Source of the DNA: Amphirosellinia nigrospora
Lineage: Eukaryota > Ascomycota > Sordariomycetes > Xylariales > Xylariaceae
Reading direction: 5' to 3'
DNA: 64,000 nucleotides
Assembly (NCBI GenBank): GCA_004123355.1
Contig: SCHM01000001.1
Coordinates: forward strand, 9,372,193 to 9,436,192
The notes below the pieces were generated by a model. That model made no database searches, was not told the origin of the DNA, and saw only the letters and a list, made by a program, of their open reading frames with translations. This document shows positions 54,068 through 64,000 of the stretch, piece after piece. Made by a program: the position numbers and the translations under genes. How positions within the stretch are numbered: position 1 is the first letter of the stretch; every line of letters begins with the position of its first letter.

Positions 54068-56599
54068 CCCCTTTCGAAAAAAAAGAATAATTTAACCGGG
54101 GTTAAAGTTACAATTACTTTCTAGCAAAAAAAAAATCGCTTCGGGTTTTTATTAATATAATTTTTCGTAAAGCTTTTATACTATTAAATTATTATATTAG
54201 TTTTTTTATACGTTATTTAAAGTTTTTTTACTTAATATAATATTTAAACATATTTAATATTTATACGTTCTTTTTTTATATTACTTTTTCTTTTATACTA
54301 TAGTTTTATTATCGTTTAAATATAGCTTATTAAATTTGTTTTTTTACGCCGTTTTTAGCTATATTTGCAATTTTACTAAAAGTCCGGCTAAATTAAAGTT
54401 TATATCGTAAAAATCTTTTAATATTTTTATATTATTTTTAAAGTTTTTTATTAAATATTAATATTATTAAAGTTTTAATTTTTTAATTTATTTAATATTA
54501 TAACTTTTAATAGTAAAATTAAAATGTTTATATTTTTTCGATAATAACTTTTTTTATTTTTAAGTTTATTATTTTTTTTTTTAAGTTTTTTATTTTTTAG
54601 CTTAATAATAAATTATTAAAGTATTTTTATAATCGATTTATATAATAACGATTTAATATTTTTTAAATTATAAAATATTTAATATAAAATATTTTTATTT
54701 TTTTCGCGTATTTTAAATTTTTATTAAATTATAAAGAAGTTTAGCTTGTTTAATAAACGGTTTATTTTTTAAAACTATTTTTTTTTTAAAATTAATATAT
54801 AGTTTTTTATATTAAAGTTAAGTTTTTATCGGCTTTTATTAGCTTAGTTAGTTATATATTCTTAAATATACTTTAGGTTTTTTTTAGCTAATTTAATAAA
54901 CTATGCTATTTTTTTTATTTTTTTATATATTTATTCGAATCGCTTTTTTTTTTTAAAAAGTTTTTATAGCTTTTTATTTATGGTCCGATTTTTTTAGTTA
55001 AAGTTAAATAGTATTAAAAAACTTATTTTAATTTCGTAAAATAATAACTTTATTAAAACGTAAAAAATTAACGCTTAAACGTAATTTATAGTAAATATAC
55101 GTTTAAATTAATCGTTTTAATAATAATTTATATATAATTATAATTTTTAGTTAATATATTTATTTATAATTTTTATTTATTTTATAGTTTTATAATATTT
55201 TATAATAGCTAGCATATATATATTAGTTTATATAGCTTATTATAAAAACGAAAATAAATTAAAGTTTATAGTTTAAAGTTATTTATAAATACTTTAAAAA
55301 CTTAGAAAAGTTTTTTATAGTATATTTTAGCAGTATTTTTTACGGTTATTTTTATAATATAAAATATATATTTATTTATTTAAATAGTTTATTATAACTA
55401 ATATATTATTATATTTATATTTATTTTTAAATATTTATTTAAAATTAATAATAAAATAGCGCTATATATATTTAAATATTAAAAAAAATATAAATTTATT
55501 AAAAATTTATTTTTAAATACTTTAGCAAGCTTATATTTTATATAGTTTATTATATAACGATCGTAATTTTTATTTAATTTAAACTATTAATAATATTTAG
55601 TAATAAGTTTATATATTTTTTTTGCTAAATATATAATAAGTATTTTATAATATGTTTTTTTAATAAAATATATTTTTAAATATAAAAAATTAAAAATAAC
55701 TAAACGTCCGTAAAACATAATTAATCTATTTTTTAACTTTTATAAATTTTTTAGCTTATTATTTTTAGTTCGTTAATAATAAATTTTTATACTTATATTT
55801 TTATAGTTTTTTTTAAAAATTTGTTCGATTAATTATAGTTTTATAAAAATATTTAATTCGTTATATATTTTAATAAAGTTTATTTAGTATAATTTTATTT
55901 ATATAAAAATTAGTTATACTATATTATTTACTAGCTAAAATATTATAAAATAGCGTTATATTTTTTTTTAGCTTTTTATATCGTTAAGTTTTTTATTTTT
56001 ATAATAAAACGTTAACTAATATATTATTTTTGCTAAAGCAATATAATATTAAAAAATTATATTCCGAAAAAAGTTAACTTATCTGGTTTATTTTAGGTTA
56101 AAATATTATTTTTTACTAAAAAACTTTAACGTTTAATTATTAATAAATACTAAAAAAAACTTATTATAGCTATTAATTAATTTAAATTTTTATTTTTTAA
56201 AATATAGCACGATTATTAATAATTTTTTATTATAAATATTATAGTTTAGTTTAATTATAAAATATTTTCGAAAAATACGCTATAAAATACTAGGTTTTAT
56301 TATATAGTTATAATAATACGCTAGAGCTTATACTATTAAATATATCGGTTTTAATTTTCATTAGTAAATTGTAATTAAAATATTTTAGCAAAAAAATTTT
56401 ATTAAAGCTTTTTTAAACTAATAAAATAATTTTTTATATTTTTTAGTCCATTCGAAAAATATACTTTTTACGTTAATCGGTTTAAAAGCGCTATAATATA
56501 ACTTTAAATATTAATAAAGTTTTAGTAAAAATTATAAAATCTTAAAAAAAATTATACGTTTTTAATTAATATAAAGTTTTTTATTTTAATATAGCGTTA

Positions 56600-56780
56600 A
56601 TTTTAGCAAAATTTATTCGAATTTTTTTAATATTAATAATATAGCTTAAAAACTTAGTTTTAATAACGTAAAACTTAGATTTTTTTAAATTAATCTATAA
56701 TCTTGCTTAAATTAATTATTTTAGCATATAATATATATAAATAATATATTTTTTATTATTTCCGAATAAATAATAACGTT
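56600..56780 (-). other. Reverse-transcriptase remnant in element C
   Basis: A minus-strand frame retains the spacing and several residues of the gypsy reverse-transcriptase active-site region and the downstream segment that leads to RNase H. The evidence is weaker than in element B. Confidence 0.5.
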
Positions 56781-59700
56781 ATTAGCGTAAATATTATAAA
56801 AGTTATTTAAAAAATTAAATAATATATATTATATATTATTAAAACGTCGAAAGTTTATTAATAAAGCTAAATAATAATATTAATAAATAATATGTGCTAT
56901 ATTTTATATAAAACGTTATATAATTTTCGTTTTTAAATAGTATATAAATATAGTTAAATATTTATTATATATTAAATTAAATAAAAATTTTCGCTTTAAT
57001 AATACGGGCTAAGGTTTTTTTATAAAAAAAATAAATACCGGTTTTTTTTCGTAATTTTATTTAGCTTACGATAATTTATATAAAAATAAAACTTATTATT
57101 TGTTTTTTTTATAAATAAAATAAGTATACTATATAAAATATTATTAAGTTTAATAAAACTTTTATGTAAATTTTTAATTAAAATTTTTATATAGCTTTTA
57201 ATTCGTTTAATAATATTTTATATAAAAACTATATTTTAAATTAGCTTTAAACTTATTTTTAAAGAATTTTATTTTATAGTTTATTTACGGGCAATATAAT
57301 AGTAATATATTAAAATTTATTCGGCTAAAAATACGTATTAAGTTTTAGTATTCTTTAAGTATTTTTTTTATGTTTTTTATTTTAGCTTTTATTTTTTTTT
57401 CTAAGAAGTTATTTTTGTTTTTTTTAATTTTTTAATTATTTTATTAACTTTATTAATACTAATAATATAAACGTTTTTTATTCGGTTTTTTTTATTATTA
57501 TACTAAAAATAATAATATTTAAGCTAAATATTTTAATTATTAGTTTTTTTTTATATTAACTAATGCTATTTTATTTTATATAATATAAGCTTTTTTTATT
57601 AAACTTTTAAATAAAAATTAAAGCTATATCCTTTAAACAAGTTTTATATTTTTTAAAAATAAGTTTTAATAAAAGCTAATTAAATATTGCTTGTTTTTTT
57701 TATCGAAGTTTTTTTTATAAAATTGCTATATTTTAAAATAAATATTTTCGGTTTTATATTTTTTAAATATTGTTTCGTTTTTTTTATTATTATTAACGTT
57801 ATTTTTTTTGATCTTAAAGTTATAGTTTTATCGGTTAGCGTTAAATTAATAAGCTAAATATTATAGTTATATATTTATTTTATTTATTACTAAATAATAT
57901 TTTATATTATAATTAAAAAGTAGCTAAAATAAAAATATTAAGCAATTTTATTAATAATCTAGTAAAATATCGTAATATTTAAACTATAGCTTGCTTAAAA
58001 TAATATTATAAATCGAATTAATAATAGTTATAAGTTTATTTTTAAAAGTTTTTTATATTTTTAATAATAATAAAAAAGTTTAATTAATATTTTTTTATTT
58101 TTATTATTATATTTATAATTTTTTTAATAAAAAGTTTATAATAACGATAAAGTTAAATAGTTTAATAATTTTTTTTACGAATTATTAGTTTATATTTATA
58201 TATATATTTATTTTTATATTTCCGAAAAAATTATCCGTAGTTAAAAAAGTTTATTATTATATAAAGTATAAATATATAATAAAAGTTTTCCGCTTAAATA
58301 CTTTTTTATTAAATCTATTTTATAACTAGTAGTATTTTTTAAAAATATTTCTTTTAAAAAAAAGCTATTTTTCTTAAAGTTATTTTTTTTTTTTATATTT
58401 ATTGTAGGTTTGTTTTTTATATATTAGCTAGCTTAATATCCGATATATTATATATAGCTAAAATAATAGCAACCCAAGTTTTTTATTTATTAGAGTTTAA
58501 TTTTTTAAAAAGTATTTTTTCGAAATATATTTTTATTAACAATAATTAAAATATTTATTATCGAAAATTAATTATTATATTTTATCGGCGTTAAGCTTAA
58601 ATAATCGGGTAAAATTATTATTATTATTATTATTTAGTTTTAGAATAAAGCAAAAAATTATTCGAGCAAAAGTAAAAAAAAAAAAATAAAAATCGTAATA
58701 ATAAATTTTTATATTTTTTTTTACGAGTTTTATTTCGTTTATAATTAGTTATTATTAAATAATAAGCTATTTAAAAATAATACTTTGCGTAAATATTAAA
58801 ATCGATATTTTTTTTTAAATATTTTAATATAGCTTCGGTTATTAATCGAAAAAATAATTTTTTTTAAATTTTTTTTTCTATTTAGTTTTATTAAGTTTAG
58901 TTTTATTAGCTAAACGGACAAAAATAATTTAAAACTTAAAAAACTTAGTTAATATATATTAATTAAAACTAAATAATTAAAAATCGGCTTTAGTTTTTTT
59001 ATTGTAGTTAATATTAATATAAATTTTTTTAAAATGTTTTAAAATAGCTTCCGAATTAATAAATATATTAAAATAATCGGATAAAAAATAAAAGAAAAAA
59101 TCGTTAGCTATATAGCTTTTAATATAAGTTTTAATATTAGCTATTTTAATTATATTATTATAAAATTAATTAACGTTAAATTTAAAGCGATTTTATATAG
59201 TTTAAATTTATATTTTAAACTTAAGTTTATTTTTAGTTATATTATATAAAAGTAAGTATTAATATTTTAATTATATATTGGCTATTTTTTTTATTATTTA
59301 ATAAAGCAAAAGTTATTTTATAACGATTTAATAAATTAATTATTTATTAGTTTAAAATATTTAGGTTATTTTAAATATAATTATATTATTTAATTATTTT
59401 TTATAGTTTTTTAATAATTAATTAATAGTTTATTAATCGGTTTATCGTTAGCTAAAATTATTTTTAGTTATAAGTTAAAAAACGTCGGTAATATATATTA
59501 ATATAATATATACTTTATCGTAAAAATAATAATTTTATTTTATTTTTTTGCCTAATTAAATAAAATTTTATTTTATTTATTTAATTTTTTAGCAAATATA
59601 TATAAATTAGTAATAAAATAATAATAAACTATTATTAAAAAAACGCGTATTTTTATTTTTTTAAAAAATAGTAATAAAGTTTTTATATATATTATTTATA

Positions 59701-60222
59701 TTAGTTTAATTTATATTTTTATTAAAACTAAGCTAGATTATTTTACTATATATATTATTAGTTTAAAATAAAAGCTAGGCTTAGCGTTTTTTATTTATAG
59801 CTTTATATAATTATTAGCTAAATATTAAACTATCCGATTAAAGCTAGTAATATTTATATCGAATTTTTATTTTTTAAATATATAGTTATTAATAATATTA
59901 TAAAATTGCTATATTAAATTAATTAAAAATAGTTAGCTTTTATAGCTTATTATTATAGTTTTTATATAGTTAAAAGAGCTAAAATAGATATATTTTTTTA
60001 TTATTTACTAAAGTTTTATTATAAAAAGCTTATTATTTTAAATATTCGAAGCAAATAAGTCCGAAATATTAATAAAAGCTTTAGTACGTACGGCTATATA
60101 CGCTTATTATTTTTTTTTTTAAAAAGTATTTTAATATTTTTAAGTTAAATTAATTGTTTAGTTTAATTAAAAATATTATAAAAATAGTTTTAATATTTTA
60201 TAATATTTTAAATAATTTATAA

Positions 60223-60517
60223 ATAATTACGCTTTATATACTCGAAAAAATAAAGCTTTAGTATATATAATATATTATAATAAAATCTATAGATAAAGTA
60301 AAAAAGAAGGAAAGTTTAAATCTATAGTATAGGTAGCTGCTTAAATACTAGCGTAGGGTAGCTGTATTCACTGCTAGTGCTTGCCTTTATTTACTGCACT
60401 GCATTCACTACGAATGGCAGTCACGCATTCACTGCAAGTGGCAGTTATTGCAAGTGGAGATTACGGGTGCTGTGGCTAGTGGGGGCACAGCCACCAGAGC
60501 CTGCAGATCCGTAACTA
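60223..60517 (-). repeat. LTR of element C, right (5'), GC-rich half retained
   Basis: From about 60,340 to 60,515 the copy is GC-rich with CA/TG intact (CACTGCAAGTGGCAG, GGGGGCACAGCCACC). It switches abruptly to AT-rich DNA at the LTR end. Confidence 0.85.
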
Positions 60518-61294
60518 TTATATTATTTTCGATGTTTTTAGAAATTTAACGATTAAATAATTTTTAATTTAGTTTTTAATATTTATTTCCGATTTTATTT
60601 ATTAGTATAGTTTTTAATATTAGATTTTTATTTAATTTTAGATTTTTTGCAAATTTTTTAGATTATTAAAAACTACTATAATTTTTAATATTTTTTATTT
60701 TTACGTATTTTTAAACTAGTTTAATTAATATATTATTAATTTAAACTATATTTATTAAGCTTTTTGTTTAGCTTTTTATTTAAACCGCTTTAGTTTTTTT
60801 TCCGGTTTTACGCCGGTTTATTTTAAACGCTATAAGTTATATTTATTTTGCTAAAAAAAAAAAATAAATTATATCGAAAATTATTTTAAACGATTATACT
60901 AATAGCTTATATATAAGCTAAACTTTTTTACTAAATAATAAGCTATTTTTAAATATTACGTTCGAACTATTTATAATTATTTATATAAAAAAAAATTAAA
61001 TATAATTAAAATATCGAAACTATTTATAAAAAAGTAAATTTTTTCGTTCTCGACTAATATTATAGTTCGGACTACTTTTAAAATCTATAAAAAAACTATT
61101 CAAAAAACTTTTTTTTTCTTTTTAATTATTTTTATAATTTTTTAATAGTTAAATATATAAAAGTTTAAATAGTTAATTTTATATTATTAATATAATAAAA
61201 ACGTTAATAAAAATCTAGTTTTATTTTATTTTTTAATATATATTTATAATTAGAATTTATTATTAAAAGCGGCTTTTTTTGCTTTAAAAATAAC
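60518..61294. mobile_element. Hypermutated interior of the outer element, right part
   Basis: AT-rich DNA between element C and the right outer LTR. No coding remnant is recognisable. Confidence 0.45.
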
Positions 61295-61499
61295 TAAAAA
61301 CAAAATATACTTACTTTATTAGTAGCCCTAAAATAAATTATATTATAGTAAAATATATATTACTTTTTTTTACTAAATAGGTATAATTATAATATATATA
61401 GCATTTCGCCTATATATAGGGTAAAAGATCCTCTATTTTCTTTAATATATATTTTCTATACTTCTTATTCTCTAATTTTAGTAATCATACCTTTTCTAC
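61295..61499. repeat. Outer LTR-like repeat, right copy
   Basis: The direct-repeat partner of 28,305-28,507. Its right half keeps more C than the left copy (AGATCCTCTATTTTC against AGGATTTTTTATTTTT). Normal base composition resumes within about 20 bp of its end. Confidence 0.7.
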
Positions 61500-62540
61500 C
61501 AAACGTCCTTAGAGTAAAGTTTATCTACACGCTACCTCAAGGGTGCGAGGGTTTTGAGTGTAAGGACCAGGGCTCGGGGCGATTTTCGCAGTGACGTCGG
61601 TGTTATGGCTTCGAAAAGCCCTGATACGCTGGCCGGGTTGCAGGGTCAAAGCAACGACCCAACACGTTCTACCAGTAGGATCGTTGGAGCTGAAAACCCA
61701 ACAGCGCAAATCATTTGGTTCGCATGACAAGTTGGAGAATGCGACACGTGTAGGTGTAGTAGACAGGCTTGGACCAGGATACCTAGGTTTTGATTGATCT
61801 GCTTCCTGCCGACATAACATCCCACTGGTGTTCGATGCTGGGCAAGGCTGGGCAAAGCATGGCAACAGGCTCAAAGCGCAATGACGGAAGGGGACGGGGC
61901 GCAATTAATTCGTGTCACCGGGAATGTGTAGCAAATGGGCTGAGGGATTCATTAGACAGAGTGATGAACGAAAATAAATGGAAAAGTGACGTATTAACTA
62001 CTGGGCGCGGGTCCATGACTGTTAGTTGAGGGGAACCCGATAGTAATCCATCCATCCTGCCTTTCGCTGTGCCTTCTATAAGGTTGACTATAGAAGACTG
62101 TAAACGCTATATTTCCAGATAATAATGATGAAAAGAAGGTACAGTGTTGGTACAGCCCTGTTTGGTGTGCATTTGAAATAAGCAGCATGTCTCTTATACT
62201 AAGATGAGAAGAGGGTGGTATCAGTTCCGGTGAGCTCCAATAAGGCTGATGGAATACAAATTGGATGCAGACGCACGGAAACTCTCCTGCGGCGTATTGA
62301 TTGATTGATGGCTCCCGTTGTCTCGATAAGGGAGCTGAGAAATAATCTCACTATGGTGCTTGGCGGGCTGAGGTCTCAACTTGCAATTCTAGACCACGAA
62401 CACATCAACACGCTATGCCGCATGAAGGGGCTGAGATACGTGGTAGAGGATGGTTGTATGTCAGAGCGCTGACTGCGGTTCGAAGGATTTGTTGCGACGC
62501 GTTCCAAGTCCCGGACCATCCTCGTAAATACACAGTAGTG
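61500..62540. other. Intergenic right flank of the island
   Basis: Normal base composition. A 127-codon minus-strand frame (61,521-61,904) overlaps equally long frames on the plus strand and has no family signature, so I do not call it a gene. Confidence 0.45.
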
Positions 62541-62902
62541 TACGGAGGTTTGTGTCACTATTGATCATTATCCTTGGCAATGGTGTAAAGTGCAAATAGG
62601 GGAGCTCACCTACGGTGTGACGGCTTGGCAACCAGTTCATCGGGCCGCTTGCAGCCCGACAGTCTCAACAGAAAGTTAGCTAGGTATCTACTCTACTAGG
62701 CTAAGCCCTGAACTCCGCTCTAGCTAACGATTGATATGTCCCATCTGCACTAACGGTATAGCGTAGTTAGTGGTCTATGACTTTCTAGACTACTGCCGGC
62801 CCGAAACACTGGTTGCCAAGCCGTCACACCGTGTGTGAGCTCCCCCATTTGCACTTTACACCATTGCCAAGGATAATGATCAATAGTGACACAACCTCCG
62901 TA
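62541..62902. mobile_element. Foldback MITE, 362 bp, with 106-bp arms
   Basis: Positions 62,541-62,647 and 62,797-62,902 are inverted copies with only a handful of differences (both contain CCTTGGCAATGGTGTAAAGT on one strand or the other). The ends read TACGGAGG...CCTCCGTA, so TA is either the target duplication or part of the ends. There is no coding capacity in the 150-bp loop. It is probably a non-autonomous member of a TA-targeting DNA transposon family. Confidence 0.8.
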
Positions 62903-64000
62903 TAGCAAGGCGACCAGCGTTGTGTTGTATCTAAATGAGTAGCACATCATACTGATTCGGTGATATCGAGGTAGTATCGTGACCATGTACCTCGTGCTTG
63001 TTGGAAGTAGGTACACGGCATGAATCGATTAAGCGCCAGACCCTTCCGATGCCGACACAGCGGCGCGTCGCAGTTTGATCTTCTCCCTATCTGTCCCTAG
63101 GTATGGCTGAAGGCACGAAGGAATCCCCCGAGACCATCGTGTATTTTCGGTGCTATTTCTGTACTCTGGTTCGTGCTATCATAACACTAGTGCCCGTTGG
63201 CTCGTCGATCAAGACATGTAAAGAAACATACGCTAGGACCTTGAGCAGTTTCAGAACTTGATAAGAGCTGCATTTGCGACCGCGACTGAACATTCGGACT
63301 CTCCGGCTTGCAGGAAACTCCTGCAAGGTCTTACCTTTCCACCAACACCTCAAAAGTCCTGATATACTAGCTCTTTCTGGTTATTCTAACGCAGTGGTGG
63401 TGGTCAAGTAGAGTATCTCTTATCATTCATGAACTGATAAGGATACGTATGTAGGAGTGATCTAAGTATGACCTGTGAGCAGATGACGACTGCATTTAGT
63501 TTAGTTTACTGTTACAATGCATGGTTGATCTGAACCAGAATCCGATGTTCTGTCTCTGGTGAGGGCGATCTGCGTTTTAGTGTAGTGGAATTTGTACAGT
63601 AAACCCAGTTAGGAACTCTTGGAATCGGTACTAGTACGCGTAAATAATACACTATTAAATATAGGACGTCACTGAAAATGGTACTAACGATTCTGTCTCA
63701 TCTTATTGGCACACGACTTACGGAATTGCTAGGTAATCTTGAAATGAAGGTCGCGTATTTGTATAACCATTGTCCATTTCTATCTAACCTTAAGTTCCCG
63801 AAGAGCTCACGCCAACATACATATAGAAAACCTTCCCGTACAATGCGGTGCATACTTCCATCAAACTTACCGAGAAGGTGTTACTTACTGTATCTGCTCT
63901 AGAACAATGCCGGAGTGGAGTCCTCTTAAAGAAGCTTATTGGCTGCCCCCGCTAGTTCTGAGTTATTTGAGTAATCCTGTCACACGGCAGCTTATTACCC
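62903..64000. other. Intergenic, no gene seen
   Basis: Short frames only, none with a family signature; the longest are about 66-74 codons (63,153-63,353 minus and 63,678-63,902 plus). A gene could begin beyond the right edge. Confidence 0.4.

Larger units (their letters stand above)
53773..60517 (-). mobile_element. Ty3/gypsy retrotransposon fossil C, about 6.7 kb
   Basis: The element is bounded by direct repeats of about 295 bp (53,773-54,067 and 60,223-60,517). A minus-strand segment near 56,600-56,780 shows residual similarity to the gypsy reverse transcriptase and the block that follows it. The coding strand is therefore minus and the right LTR is the 5' one. The element is broken throughout. 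The size is normal for fungal gypsy elements. Confidence 0.75.
28305..61499. mobile_element. Outer LTR-element fossil enclosing a nested retrotransposon island
   Basis: Direct repeats of about 200 bp lie at the two edges of a 33-kb AT-rich block. Their inner parts match well (for example both read TAAATTATATTATAGTAA, then TATAGGGTAAA). This is the layout of an LTR retrotransposon into which other elements have inserted. Subtracting elements A, B and C and the linkers between them leaves about 10.6 kb of outer sequence. No coding remnant in it could be placed in a superfamily. A TAAAG lies outside the left repeat (28,300-28,304) and at 61,515-61,519, so a 5-bp target duplication is possible but not secure. 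The element is broken beyond counting. It must be older than what is nested in it. Confidence 0.65.

Noticed and set aside
28300-61519. TAAAG as a certain 5-bp target duplication of the outer element
   Set aside because: The repeat homology fades about 15 bp before the right-hand TAAAG, so the match may be chance.
61521-61904. 127-codon minus-strand frame beside the island
   Set aside because: Overlapped by similar open frames on the other strand in GC-richer DNA; no recognisable domain.

Overview
The window looks like a filamentous ascomycete (Pezizomycotina) chromosome. The genes carry short introns of about 50-107 bp with GTAAGT-like donors and CTAAC-like branch points. The gene families are fungal: a Zn2Cys6 regulator, a HET-domain gene, an F-box protein and a GPI-type secreted protein. 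A 33-kb AT-rich block carries the CpA/TpG-depleted signature of repeat-induced point mutation (RIP). The sequence does not allow naming a genus.

Positions 1-28,304 are an ordinary gene-bearing arm. In order: a small two-exon membrane protein (minus); a long protein of about 880 residues with two C-terminal membrane helices (minus); an intronless alpha/beta hydrolase (plus); a decayed HET-domain gene (plus); a 1-kb terminal-inverted-repeat element full of tandem repeats; a Zn2Cys6 transcription factor (plus); a DUF1223 thioredoxin-like protein (minus); a secreted, probably GPI-anchored protein (plus); an F-box protein (plus); and a SprT-like zincin (plus) with a frame break. The genes do not form an evident pathway or cluster. 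The hydrolase, regulator and secreted protein could each act alone. Spliced models were built by joining exons with matching phase; where phase does not fit a good splice site, this is stated.

Positions 28,305-61,499 are a gene-free, extremely AT-rich island of nested LTR-retrotransposon fossils. A pair of about 200-bp direct repeats marks its two edges. Inside lie three further LTR pairs: element A (about 38.4-45.8 kb), element B (45.8-53.3 kb, Ty3/gypsy, minus strand) and element C (53.8-60.5 kb, Ty3/gypsy, minus strand). A lone, inverted A-type LTR sits inside B. All are thoroughly decayed. The right-hand (5') LTRs of B and C keep GC-rich halves while everything around them is mutated, which is the most unusual feature of the window. 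The island could be heterochromatin or part of a centromere.

Positions 61,500-64,000 return to normal base composition. They hold no gene I can support, but include a 362-bp foldback element with 106-bp arms. I found no rRNA, tRNA, CRISPR or bacterial-type system, and no convincing new multi-gene system.
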